Of a DNA stretch of 44,319 bases, positions 24,197 through 34,672 are shown one piece after another (position 1 is the stretch's first letter; each line of letters opens with the position of its first letter). The stretch lies in assembly GCF_028446585.1 (NCBI RefSeq), contig NZ_JAPFQL010000038.1:1-44319 (forward strand), given 5' to 3'. The stretch comes from Intrasporangium calvum. GTDB lineage: Bacteria; Actinomycetota; Actinomycetes; Actinomycetales; Dermatophilaceae. The translations under genes and the position numbers were made by a program. The notes below the pieces were generated by a model. It did not search any database. It was not told the origin of the DNA and saw nothing but the letters and a program-made list of their open reading frames with translations.

Positions 24197-24214
24197 TTTC
24201 AACACTTGATGAAG
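24197..24214. promoter_or_regulatory. TetR operator over the tetR promoter, with its -10 box downstream
   Basis: TTTCAAC (24197-24203) and GATGAAG (24208-24214) repeat the layout of the neighbouring operator with the same 4-base centre; five of seven right-arm bases match. The site covers the -35 region of tetR, whose -10 is TATGCT at 24222-24227. Confidence 0.6.
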
Positions 24215-24233
24215 GACGCGTTATGCTGAGGTC

Positions 24234-24824
24234 GTGTCACGACGCCCCGGCCCCCGCTCCGACCGGGCCGACGCACGGGGCGACATCCTGACGGCAGCAC
24301 GAGAGCTCTTCGCCCACAAGGGCTTCAAGGGCACGACGATGCGCGCCGTGGCCGAGAGCGCCGGCGTCGACGTCGCCCTGGTGCCGTACTACTTCGGCAA
24401 CAAGGACGGGCTCTTCGCCGCGGCCCTCGAGCTGCCCGTCGATCCGCACCAGAAGATCGAGGAGGTCTTCGCCGAGGGGATCGACGGCATCGGCGAGCGC
24501 ATCGTCCGGGTCGTGGCCGGCGTCCTCGACGACCCCACCACCGGGCCCGCGCTGCTCGGACTCATGCGCTCAGCCCTGACGGAGGGCACCGGACACGACG
24601 TGGTGCGGGATTTCATCGACAACGTCATCATCGGCTCATATGCCCGGCAACTGGGGCGGCCGGATGCCCGGGCCCGCGCCTCCCTCGCCGCCACGCAGAT
24701 CGTCGGCATGGTCCTCGCGCGGCGGGTCCTGCGGATCGAGCCGGTCGCCAGCATGAGCACCGACGAGCTGGCTGCCCACGTGGGGCCGACGCTCCAGCGC
24801 TACCTCGCCGGCGACCTGACCTGA
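24234..24824 (+). CDS. TetR-family repressor
   Basis: The 196-residue protein has a TetR HTH (residues 15-60: ARELFAHKGFKGTTMRAVAESAGVDVALVPYYFGNKDGLF). The C-terminal domain carries the DDPTTGPALLGLMRSAL pattern of the TetR_C_17-like group. GTG at 24234 lies six bases after TATGCT, so the mRNA is probably leaderless. It is divergent from the exporter-like gene, and two similar operators lie between them, one at each promoter. Its ligand is probably what the membrane protein exports, which is inference. It converges with the Nramp gene with three bases between stops. Confidence 0.9.
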   Translation: MSRRPGPRSDRADARGDILTAARELFAHKGFKGTTMRAVAESAGVDVALVPYYFGNKDGLFAAALELPVDPHQKIEEVFAEGIDGIGERIVRVVAGVLDDPTTGPALLGLMRSALTEGTGHDVVRDFIDNVIIGSYARQLGRPDARARASLAATQIVGMVLARRVLRIEPVASMSTDELAAHVGPTLQRYLAGDLT

Positions 24825-24836
24825 CTGTCAGGCGCC
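24810..24836. terminator. bidirectional hairpin between tetR and the Nramp gene
   Basis: GGCG-A-CCTGAC (24810-24820) pairs with GTCAGG-CGCC (24827-24836) with one bulged A and a six-base loop. The loop contains the tetR stop and the right arm contains the Nramp stop. Confidence 0.55.
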
Positions 24837-26093
24837 GCTGACGAGCAGGAACCCGACCAGCCCGACGATCACTGCAGTGATGACCCAGGCGACGACCGTC
24901 GTGAGCCGGTGGTTGGCCATCGCGCCCATCAGCCGCCGGTCGTGCGTGAAGAGCAGCAGCGGGATCAGGGTCCCGGGCAGCGCGAACGACAGGACGACCT
25001 GGCTCCACACGAGCGCCAGGGTCGGCTCGACACCGAACCCGAGGATGACCAGGGCCGGCACCACGGCGAGGGTGCGTCGCAGCAGCGCCGGGATGGGCCG
25101 CTTGCCGAAACCGGTCATCACGACGTCGCCGGTCTGCACCCCGACGAGCGTCGACGCCAGCCCCGAGGCGAGCAACGCGACCGCCAGCATGGTCGCCGCG
25201 ATCTGGCCGGCCTCGGCGCCGAGGGCCGCGTAGGCGGTCTCGATGCTCGCCCCTGCCTCGCTCGGCAGGGCAGCGGAGAAGACGACGAGGCTGATGTTGG
25301 CTGCACCCGCGACGGTCATCGCGATGACGACCGATCGCACGGTCCGCCGCCCGATCCGCAGGCGTGTGTCCTGCGACGGCTCGACGGTGCCGTCGTCCCG
25401 GGCCCGCGACGCGGCCGAGTGGAAGTGCAGGGCGTGCGGCATCACGGTCGCCCCGACGATGCCCACGGCGAGCAGCGCGGCCGACGAGTCGAGGGGTCCG
25501 GGCACCGCGGAGCGCAGCAGCTCCACCCGGTCGACGTCGGCGATGAGGACCTGCCACAGCAGGGACCCGATGATCACGGCGAGCAGGACGAGCACGACCG
25601 ACTCGAAGTGGCTGCGCCCGTGGACCTTGAGATAGAGCACGACGAGGCTGAACGCTGTCACCGCCACGGCGCCCCACATCAGCGGCATGCCGAAGAGCAG
25701 GTAGAGCGCGATGGCCCCGCCGACGATCTCGGCGAGGTCGGTCATGATGACGACGATCTCGGCCTGGGTCCAGAGCAGGATGCGGCCGATGCCGGGGTAG
25801 CGCCGCGCACTGTGCTCGGCGAGGCTCAGGCCGGTGACCATGCCGAGCTTGGCCGCGAGGTACTGGATCACCATCGCGGAGCAGCTGGCGAACACCACGA
25901 CCCACACGAGCGCATAGCCGTGCTCGGCACCGGAGCTGATGTTGACCCCGAAGTTGCCCGGGTCGACGTAGGCGATCGCCGCGAGGAGGGCCGGCACGAG
26001 GGTGCGGGGCGCGCTGAACGTCCCGCCGAGCCCGTGCTCGGGAGACCGGTCGTCCACTCGCGGCCGCACCATGCGTCCCGTTCCGTCAGCCAT
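24828..26093 (-). CDS. mntH: Nramp-family divalent metal (manganese) transporter
   Basis: The 421-residue protein has about 11 helices and both Nramp metal-site motifs: DPGN in helix 1 (Asp44-Asn47) and A-T-V-M-P-H in helix 6 (Ala215, Met218-His220). It would import Mn2+ (and Fe2+) with protons. The ATG at 26093 was chosen for its MADGT start; an in-frame ATG at residue 8 is an alternative, and no clear SD exists for either. A 17-bp palindrome (CCATCCTC-A-GAGGATGG) covers the chosen start codon and could be a metal-regulator site. It lies 37 bases downstream of an unrecognised Rossmann gene on the same strand. Confidence 0.92.
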   Translation of the reverse strand: MADGTGRMVRPRVDDRSPEHGLGGTFSAPRTLVPALLAAIAYVDPGNFGVNISSGAEHGYALVWVVVFASCSAMVIQYLAAKLGMVTGLSLAEHSARRYPGIGRILLWTQAEIVVIMTDLAEIVGGAIALYLLFGMPLMWGAVAVTAFSLVVLYLKVHGRSHFESVVLVLLAVIIGSLLWQVLIADVDRVELLRSAVPGPLDSSAALLAVGIVGATVMPHALHFHSAASRARDDGTVEPSQDTRLRIGRRTVRSVVIAMTVAGAANISLVVFSAALPSEAGASIETAYAALGAEAGQIAATMLAVALLASGLASTLVGVQTGDVVMTGFGKRPIPALLRRTLAVVPALVILGFGVEPTLALVWSQVVLSFALPGTLIPLLLFTHDRRLMGAMANHRLTTVVAWVITAVIVGLVGFLLVSGA

Positions 26094-26106
26094 CCTCAGA
26101 GGATGG
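26090..26106. promoter_or_regulatory. palindrome over the Nramp start codon
   Basis: CCATCCTC (26090-26097) and GAGGATGG (26099-26106) are perfect 8-bp arms around one A. The site includes the ATG (26093-26091). It could be an operator or a start-masking hairpin; it does not match the DtxR consensus. Confidence 0.45.
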
Positions 26107-26130
26107 GGCCTGCACGGCGCATCCGCCAAC

Positions 26131-27588
26131 TCAGCGGGCGGACGCCACGCCGAGCAGCGCCGCGATCCCGAGCGCGCTCCGCGGCGCGTAGGCCGAGGTC
26201 CACAGCCCGCCGTGGACTGCGGCGAATGCCTCGTCCTGCCACGGATGCTCGAGGGCGGGCGCACCCGTGCGCAGGTCGTGGACGAGGAGGATCGCCATGA
26301 GGGTGTTGGCGGTGCCGGGCTCGAAGACCTCGACCCCGAAGCGGTGCGCGCCCGCGTAGGCGGCGGCGAGCGCCCGGTTCTTGACGACCGAGCGCGTCCG
26401 GGTCGGCGGGGCGACGTTGAGCGAGACCAGTCCTCCGTCGGCGCGGTGGGTCGTGGCCCGCCACCGCTGGAGTCGCTTGGCGAGCAGGTAGTTCGGGCCC
26501 TGCTGCAGCACGACGGAGTCGTTGATGCCGGGGTCGGCGCCGGGCACGTAGTTGCGTCGGAGCAGCCGGCCCCCGCTGAGGGTGCGCAGCGGCACCCGCA
26601 AGACCCTTGACGTATGCCGCTGGGCGTAGTTCTCGACAGACCTGGCCACCGCGCCCCCGGGCACCGCGAACACGTCGGTCGGCGTGGCGAGGAAGGCGAG
26701 CGCCACGTCGTCCCGCCCGCGTTCGGCCACGACTGTCTCCGTCAGGGCGTCGACGGCGGTGGCGACGCGCACGTTGGTCGCGCCGTCGGCGTAGACGTAG
26801 TTGCCGAGGACGAGCGGCCCGTCCTGCGAGGCGACCCACTGGGTGACCGAGGCGAGGTCGTGCACGAGGTCGCCACCGAGCCGGTCCTCGACCGGGCCGC
26901 GGCCGGGCTGCACCGGGACCGTCAGCGAGCCTGCCAGCTTGCGCGTGTCGGCGAGGAGCCGGTGCCAGAGGTCCTTGCGCGGCAGGTCGACCGCCACGAC
27001 GTCTGCGCCCCAGCGGAGCAGCGACCGGAGTGGGCCCATCTCGGCGGCCGCCCCGAGGACGACGACGGTCCGGTCGGACAGGTCGAGCCAGTCCGGGTTG
27101 GCCAGGACCCGCTCGACCGCCTCGGCACAGCTCGGCTCCACGACCCCGCGCTCGACCCACCCCGCCACGACGCGACGGAGCCGGTCCCCGGAAGCGCGCT
27201 CAGCGGCATACGGCAAGGAGATGGTGCGGTCCGGGACGCCCTCACCGCGGATCGTCTCGGAGCCCAGCGCGCTGGGCGAAGCCTCGAAGGCCGAGCTCAG
27301 CGGGCCTTCCCCGGACGGCACGTGCCAACGCATCCGCGTGTGATGGGAGGCCAGCCCCTCGCGGGCGATGGTGTGGGCGACCTCGGCGCTGGGCAGGCCC
27401 GCCTCGATGAGGCGCCGGAAGTGCTCGAGGTAGCCCTGCCGCCAGTTCGTCTCGCGCGCAGCCGAGCCGGCGCCGACCGGGTCCACCGGGCGCAGCGCGT
27501 CGGCGACGACCGCCCGCCCCAACGCGGCCGTGCTGCGCCGCCCCGACGCCTCGTCGACGGGGAAGACCACGCCCGTGTGCTCGCTCAT
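26131..27588 (-). CDS. Rossmann-fold protein of unknown function
   Basis: The 485-residue protein has one clear nucleotide-binding unit at about 170-205: TVVVLGAAAEMGP (a GxxxxxGP loop) followed by GADVVAVDLPR, with an acidic residue at the end of the second strand typical of NAD-type binding. The N-terminal 160 residues are helical (NWRQGYLEHFRRLIEAGLPSAEVAHTIAREG) with Arg/Glu-rich stretches. The C-terminal half has another mixed region with LNVAPPTRTRSVVKNRALAAAYAGAHRFGVEVF. I do not recognise the family. No SD precedes the ATG; a CAGGAT box lies seven bases before it. Two copies of the window repeat lie inside it, read in different frames (YAQRHT and PYAAER). The Nramp gene follows by 37 bases. 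Confidence 0.8.
   Translation of the reverse strand: MSEHTGVVFPVDEASGRRSTAALGRAVVADALRPVDPVGAGSAARETNWRQGYLEHFRRLIEAGLPSAEVAHTIAREGLASHHTRMRWHVPSGEGPLSSAFEASPSALGSETIRGEGVPDRTISLPYAAERASGDRLRRVVAGWVERGVVEPSCAEAVERVLANPDWLDLSDRTVVVLGAAAEMGPLRSLLRWGADVVAVDLPRKDLWHRLLADTRKLAGSLTVPVQPGRGPVEDRLGGDLVHDLASVTQWVASQDGPLVLGNYVYADGATNVRVATAVDALTETVVAERGRDDVALAFLATPTDVFAVPGGAVARSVENYAQRHTSRVLRVPLRTLSGGRLLRRNYVPGADPGINDSVVLQQGPNYLLAKRLQRWRATTHRADGGLVSLNVAPPTRTRSVVKNRALAAAYAGAHRFGVEVFEPGTANTLMAILLVHDLRTGAPALEHPWQDEAFAAVHGGLWTSAYAPRSALGIAALLGVASAR
26611..26625 (+). repeat. interspersed repeat copy inside the Rossmann gene
   Basis: CGTATGCCGCTGGGC is an exact copy, antisense to the gene, which reads it as Y-A-Q-R-H-T. 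Confidence 0.8.
27198..27213 (-). repeat. second repeat copy inside the Rossmann gene
   Basis: The gene's sense strand reads CCGTATGCCGCTGAGC, giving P-Y-A-A-E-R. This is a different frame and strand from the copy at 26611-26625. Confidence 0.8.
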
Positions 27589-27712
27589 GGGGCCCATCCT
27601 GCCTGCTCCGGCCCGGGCGTGAACGGCGTGACGGGCCACACACGTCCACCGGCGGCTTGACGGGGGGACAATGTGGGGAACTTCGGATCGAGGACGACGC
27701 GAGGAGGACCGG

Positions 27713-28063
27713 GTGACCGACACGACGACGCACAGCACGCGGCTGGCCGAGGAACGCCAGACCACCGCCGACCGGCTCGAGGGACTCCGGCGGGAGTTCG
27801 GGCAGGTCGTCGAGGCCACGGTGGACTCCAACTCGGACGACGAGCACGACCCGGAGGGCGCCACGATCGCCTACGAACGGTCCCAGGTCGCTGCCCTCAT
27901 CGATCAGGCGGAGCAGCACCTCGTCGACATCGACGCGGCTCTCGACCGGCTGGCCGAGGGCACCTACGGCAAGTGCGTCGTGTGTGGCCGCGAGATCCCG
28001 GAGGAGCGGCTCGAGGCCCGGCCGACCGCCCGGACGTGCGTGGAGCACGCGGGCAAGGGCTGA
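27713..28063 (+). CDS. DksA/TraR-type zinc-finger protein
   Basis: The 116-residue protein has a long amphipathic, acidic coiled region (residues 8-85). A C-terminal zinc finger follows, with CVVCGREIPEERLEARPTARTCVEH. The usual fourth cysteine is replaced by His, giving C-x2-C-x17-C-x2-H. DksA-like proteins reach into the RNA polymerase secondary channel, and many short actinobacterial versions have unknown roles. The coiled part is shorter than in E. coli DksA. I chose the GTG at 27713 because GAGGAGG lies six bases upstream. It converges with the TetR gene. Confidence 0.85.
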   Translation: MTDTTTHSTRLAEERQTTADRLEGLRREFGQVVEATVDSNSDDEHDPEGATIAYERSQVAALIDQAEQHLVDIDAALDRLAEGTYGKCVVCGREIPEERLEARPTARTCVEHAGKG

Positions 28064-28076
28064 GCCGCGGGGGCCG

Positions 28077-30823
<2,747 letters not shown>

Positions 30824-30828
30824 CCCTG

Positions 30829-30865
30829 CCGTATGCCGCTGGGCTCGCTCCCCGACTGAGCGCCC
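30829..30865 (+). terminator. repeat copy fused to a terminator hairpin after the MFS gene
   Basis: CCGTATGCCGCTGGGC (30829-30844) starts five bases after the MFS stop. Its GGG (30841-30843) and the following CGCTC (30846-30850) pair with GAGCG-CCC (30858-30865) around a seven-base loop. The repeat supplies the outer part of the stem. Confidence 0.5.
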
Positions 30866-30974
30866 TTGTCGCTCCAGCGGGCCCGCAACCGCCCGCACGT
30901 GCATGCCCCCTAGACTTGCGCGCCGGGGGGCCACGGTCGGCTGCTCACTCACGTCGGCGCAGGGGGCTGAGCAC

Positions 30975-32213
30975 GTGGACAGGTCGGGGCAACGCAGGCA
31001 CATCTCGGCGCGAGAACGCGGCCCGCTGCTGGTCCCTCACCTCGCCGGGGCCTTGCTGCTGGCGGCAGCCCATGTCGCCACCTCTCCCGGCACGCCGATC
31101 GACCTGGAGGTGTACCGCCGGGCCGGCGAGGCCGTCCTGGGCGGGGGAGACCAGCTCTACCGGGGCGCGGACGGGCTGTTGCCGTTCACCTATCCACCGT
31201 TCGCGGCGGTCCTGTTCACGCGGTTGGCCCTGATCCCGGCGGGCCTGGCCACCTTCGTCATCGCCGCCGTCTCGTACGCCAGCCTGTCGACGATCGTGGT
31301 CCTGAGCATCAGGCACCTGGGCATCGACCGCCGCCTTGGGCTGCCCATCGTGCTGCTGGCGGCGCTGACGGAGCCAGTCGCGGAGACGGTCCGCTTCGGT
31401 CAGGTCAACCTCGTCCTGGCCGCCCTGGTCCTGGTCGACCTGCTCGTGCTCATGCCCCAGCACCGCCGTGCGGCGGGCCTGCTGCTGGCCGCCGCCATCA
31501 GCATCAAGCTCACGCCCGCCATCTTCCTGCTCGTGCCCTTGGTGCGCCGCGACTGGCGCGCCCTCGCGCGAGTCGCGGCCGCCGGTGCCGCCCTGACTCT
31601 CCTCCCGGCGATCGCCATGCCGGCGTCCTGGCTGGACTTCTGGACGCGGGCCGTCTGGGACCCCGACCGCGTGGGTGGGGTCGAGTTCCTCGCCAACCAG
31701 TCCCTGACGGGTGCGGTGTCCCGTGCTGCCGGGCTCGACGGCATCCCGGCACTGACGGCCGTCCTCACCGTCATCCTCGTCCTCGTCGCCATCGTCGCGG
31801 TCCGGTGCGGCTGGGAGCGGGACCCGCTCGCGGCCACCGTCGTGGTCGCCCTGTGCGGCCTGCTCGTCTCGCCGATCTCGTGGGTGCACCACTGGGTGTG
31901 GAGCGTCCCGCTGGTGCTCTGGCTCCTCGCCCCCCACCGAGCCGAGGCGGGCCGCCACCGGCCCCTGCTCGTCGGACTCGCAGCTGCCTGGCTGGTCGTC
32001 CTCGCCACGCGCGTCATCTGGCTCGCGCCCTCGGGCGACGGGCGTGAGCTCTCGGCGTCGCTCCCGGCCACGCTCCTGTCCGACGCCTACGTGCTCCTGG
32101 GCGTCGTCTCGCTCGTCGCCGTGACCGCTGTCCTCGTGACCACCAGGCCCCAACGCAACACGCCCGCTTCCCAGGTGCTGCCCCCTGAAGCAGCAGGGGC
32201 AGCCACGCGGTAA
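30975..32213 (+). CDS. GT87-family membrane mannosyltransferase
   Basis: The 412-residue protein has about ten hydrophobic helices and the DUF2029/GT87 outline. The first outer loop has PIDLEVYRRAGEAVLGGGDQLY, with the acidic residue expected to act as base, and FTYPPFAAVLF follows. The FGQVNLVLAALVL and ISIKLTPAIFLLVPL segments are characteristic. Relatives in mycobacteria add alpha-1,2-mannoses to lipoglycans using polyprenyl-phosphate-mannose. I prefer the GTG at 30975 because AGGGGG lies about nine bases upstream and a TAGACT box (30912-30917) fits a start near 30924. A longer ATG start at 30903 is possible and would add 24 residues. The last 20 residues are encoded by a terminator hairpin. 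Confidence 0.83.
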   Translation: MDRSGQRRHISARERGPLLVPHLAGALLLAAAHVATSPGTPIDLEVYRRAGEAVLGGGDQLYRGADGLLPFTYPPFAAVLFTRLALIPAGLATFVIAAVSYASLSTIVVLSIRHLGIDRRLGLPIVLLAALTEPVAETVRFGQVNLVLAALVLVDLLVLMPQHRRAAGLLLAAAISIKLTPAIFLLVPLVRRDWRALARVAAAGAALTLLPAIAMPASWLDFWTRAVWDPDRVGGVEFLANQSLTGAVSRAAGLDGIPALTAVLTVILVLVAIVAVRCGWERDPLAATVVVALCGLLVSPISWVHHWVWSVPLVLWLLAPHRAEAGRHRPLLVGLAAAWLVVLATRVIWLAPSGDGRELSASLPATLLSDAYVLLGVVSLVAVTAVLVTTRPQRNTPASQVLPPEAAGAATR

Positions 32214-32228
32214 GCGGGCGTGTTGCGT
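32153..32228. terminator. large nested hairpin between the GT87 and bkdC genes
   Basis: A perfect 17-bp outer stem joins ACGCAACACGCCCGCTT (32153-32169) with its complement (32212-32228). Inside the 42-base loop an inner pair, GCTGCCCC and GGGGCAGC, forms a second stem. It overlaps the last codons and stop of the GT87 gene and lies 13 bases before the bkdC stop, so it suits both directions. Confidence 0.75.
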
Positions 32229-32241
32229 GGGGAAGGGCGGG

Positions 32242-33660
32242 TCAGCCCCAGACGAGGGCCTGGCTCGGGTCCGCCATGATCGCCGCGAGGTCCGCGAGGA
32301 ACCTCGAGCCGAGCTCGCCGTCGATGAGCCGGTGGTCGAAGCTCATCGCCAGCTGGGTCACGTGCCGGATCGCGATCTCGTCACCATCAGGTCCTTCGAC
32401 GACCCACGGCATCTTGCGGACCGCGCCGAACGCCACGATCGCCGACTCGCCGGGGTTGATGATCGGCGTGCCGCTGTCGACGCCGAAGACGCCGACGTTG
32501 GTGATCGTGATCGTCCCCCCGGACATCTCCGCCGGCTGCGTGCGGCCGTCCCGAGCGGTTGCCGTCAGCTCACCGATCGCCTCAGCGAGCTGGAGCATCG
32601 ACATGCCGTGGGCGTCCTTGATGTTCGGGACGATCAGCCCGCGCGGGGTCGCCGCGGCGATGCCGAGGTTGACGTAGTTCTTCTGGACGATCTCCTGCGC
32701 CGCCTCGTCCCACGTCGCGTTGACGCCGGGGTTGCGACGGATCGCGAGCACCATCGCCTTGGCGAGGACGAGCAGCGGCGTCACCTTGACGTCGCGGAAC
32801 TCGCGGGACCGCTTGAGCCGGTCGACGAGCTCCATCGTCTTCGTCACGTCGACCGTGACCCACTCGGTGACGTGCGGCGCGGTGAACGCCGAACCGACCA
32901 TCGCCTGCGCCGTCATCTTGCGCACGCCCTTGATGGGGGTGCGCACCTCGCGCTCACCCGAGCCGAACGGCATGCCGTATGCCGACCCATGGGGGCTCCG
33001 CCCCCCTGACCCCCCGACAGCCTGCTCCGCAGGCGTGGGAGCACCGTTGACGCCACCGGCGACGTGGGCCTGGACGTCGTCGCGGGTGATGATGCCGTCC
33101 GGCCCCGACCCCTGCACGGACCAGAGGTCGATGCCGAGATCCTTGGCGAGCTTGCGGACCGGCGGCTTGGCCTTGGGCCGGCCCTCACGCGCCACCGGGG
33201 CGGGCGCCGGGGCCGGGGCGGCCGGGGCGGGAGCCGGGGTGGGCTCAGCCGGAGCGGGAGCCGGCGCGGCCTCGGGGACCGAGCTCAGCGGCATACCGTT
33301 GGCTTGCTTGCGAGCCCGGCGAGCGGTCGCGCCCGCCTTGGCGCCGTAGCCGACGAGGATCGCCTCCTGCTGCTCCGCCTGCGGGGCAGCAGCCGCGGCG
33401 GGGGCCGCGTCGCCACCCTGACCGTCGTCGATACTGATGATCGGCGTGCCGACGTCGACGGTGTCACCGACGTTGACGAGCAGCTCCTTGACGGTGCCCG
33501 ACCACGGGATCGGCAGCTCGACGAGGGACTTGGCCGTCTCGATCTCGAGGACCATGTCGTTGACCTTGACGGTGTCGCCCGGGGCGACCTTCCACTCGAC
33601 GATCTCGGCCTCGACGAGACCCTCGCCGGGATCAGGCAGGTTGAACGTGCGAATTGCCAC
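32242..33660 (-). CDS. bkdC: branched-chain 2-oxo acid dehydrogenase E2 (dihydrolipoamide acyltransferase)
   Basis: The 472-residue E2 has one lipoyl domain (1-80, lipoyl Lys44 in IETAKSLVE). An Ala-Pro-rich flexible linker and an E3/E1-binding domain (PPVRKLAKDLGIDLWSVQGSGPDGIITRDDV, near 185-215) follow. A second linker leads to the acyltransferase core with the catalytic SFDHRLIDG near the end. It moves acyl groups from E1 to CoA. The GTG start has only a weak GAGAGG upstream. Both linkers contain odd DNA: a near-copy of the window repeat (33283-33298) and a GC-rich hairpin element (32991-33018). It is the last gene of bkdA-bkdB-bkdC; no E3 is in the window. Confidence 0.93.
   Translation of the reverse strand: MAIRTFNLPDPGEGLVEAEIVEWKVAPGDTVKVNDMVLEIETAKSLVELPIPWSGTVKELLVNVGDTVDVGTPIISIDDGQGGDAAPAAAAAPQAEQQEAILVGYGAKAGATARRARKQANGMPLSSVPEAAPAPAPAEPTPAPAPAAPAPAPAPVAREGRPKAKPPVRKLAKDLGIDLWSVQGSGPDGIITRDDVQAHVAGGVNGAPTPAEQAVGGSGGRSPHGSAYGMPFGSGEREVRTPIKGVRKMTAQAMVGSAFTAPHVTEWVTVDVTKTMELVDRLKRSREFRDVKVTPLLVLAKAMVLAIRRNPGVNATWDEAAQEIVQKNYVNLGIAAATPRGLIVPNIKDAHGMSMLQLAEAIGELTATARDGRTQPAEMSGGTITITNVGVFGVDSGTPIINPGESAIVAFGAVRKMPWVVEGPDGDEIAIRHVTQLAMSFDHRLIDGELGSRFLADLAAIMADPSQALVWG
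32975..33018 (-). repeat. GC hairpin element in the E2 linker with a truncated repeat beside it
   Basis: GGGGGC-TCC-GCCCCC lies at 32991-33005, followed by a C-run to 33018. On the coding strand this gives in-frame VGGSGGRSPHG in the second linker. Next to it CCGTATGCC (32975-32983) matches the first nine bases of the window repeat. E2 linkers tolerate insertions, so an in-frame acquisition is plausible. Confidence 0.5.
33283..33298 (-). repeat. near-copy of the interspersed repeat in the first E2 linker
   Basis: The sense strand reads CGGTATGCCGCTGAGC, one mismatch from the consensus (GG for CG), giving N-G-M-P-L-S-S. The identity with the copy at 13813 extends past the consensus into CTCGGTCC. 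Confidence 0.65.
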
Positions 33661-33685
33661 TATCGGAAGCCTCTCAGCGCTCGAT

Positions 33686-34672
33686 CTAGAAGGACAGGGC
33701 GCGGTCGACGCCGTCGAGGATCCGGTCGAGGTCGGGGAGGAACTCCTCTTCCATCCGGCTCGGCGGATACGGGATGTTGGCGCCGTTGACCCGGATGACC
33801 GGGGCCTCGAGCTCATAGAAGCACTGCTCCGTCACCTGGGCGGAGATCTCCGACGCCATGCCGAGGAAGCTGCTCGCCTCGTGCACGACGACGAGCCGGC
33901 CGGTCTTGCGGACCGACTGCACGATCGTGTCGATCGGCAGCGGCGAGAGCGAGCGCAGGTCGATGACCTCGATCGACGTCCCCTCTGCCTCGGCGGCTGC
34001 GGCCGACTCGACCATCGTCTTGACGACCGGGCCGTAGCCGACGAGCGTGACGTCGCTGCCCTCGCGGACGATGTGGGCCTCGAACAGGCCGCGGGGGGCC
34101 TCGGTCGCGGCCGTGTCGTACTCACCGCGGTCGTGGTAGCGGCGCTTCGGCTCGAAGAAGATCACCGGGTCGTCGCACTCGATCGCCTGCTGGATCATCC
34201 AGTGGGCGTCCTCGGGGTTCGAGCAGGCGACGACGCGCAGGCCCGCCGTGTGGGCGAAGTAGGCCTCCGGGCTCTCCGAGTGGTGCTCGGGAGAGCCGAT
34301 GCCGCCGCCGAACGGGATACGGATGACGATCGGCATCTTGACCGTGCCGAGCGAGCGGGCGTGCATCTTCGCGACCTGGCTGACGATCTGGTCGAACGCC
34401 GGGTAGACGAAGCCGTCGAACTGGATCTCGCACACGGGGCGGTAGCCGCGCAGGGCCATCCCGACCGCGGTGCCGACGATGCCGGACTCGGCGAGCGGGG
34501 AGTCGATGACGCGGTCCTCGCCGAAGTCCTTCTGCAGGCCCTCGGTGATCCGGAAGACGCCGCCGAGCTTGCCGATGTCCTCACCGATGAGCACGACCTT
34601 GGGGTCCCGCTCCATGGCCCGCCGGAGACCACTGGTGATGCTCTTGCCGAGGGTGACCTTCTCGAGTGCCAT
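33686..34672 (-). CDS. bkdB: branched-chain 2-oxo acid dehydrogenase E1 beta
   Basis: The 328-residue transketolase-type subunit has the family start (LGKSITSGLRRAMERDPKVVLIGEDIGKLGGVFRIT), the ESGIVGTAVGMALRGYRPVCEIQF segment and the FGGGIGSPEHHSESPEAYFAHTAGLRVV segment. With E1 alpha it forms the thiamine-diphosphate heterotetramer that decarboxylates 2-oxoisovalerate and related keto acids. The ATG shares one base with the E1 alpha stop (TGATG). The downstream E2 starts 25 bases after its stop. The IGSPEHHSESPEAYFAH segment favours the branched-chain enzyme over pyruvate dehydrogenase, though specificity is inferred. Confidence 0.93.
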   Translation of the reverse strand: MALEKVTLGKSITSGLRRAMERDPKVVLIGEDIGKLGGVFRITEGLQKDFGEDRVIDSPLAESGIVGTAVGMALRGYRPVCEIQFDGFVYPAFDQIVSQVAKMHARSLGTVKMPIVIRIPFGGGIGSPEHHSESPEAYFAHTAGLRVVACSNPEDAHWMIQQAIECDDPVIFFEPKRRYHDRGEYDTAATEAPRGLFEAHIVREGSDVTLVGYGPVVKTMVESAAAAEAEGTSIEVIDLRSLSPLPIDTIVQSVRKTGRLVVVHEASSFLGMASEISAQVTEQCFYELEAPVIRVNGANIPYPPSRMEEEFLPDLDRILDGVDRALSF

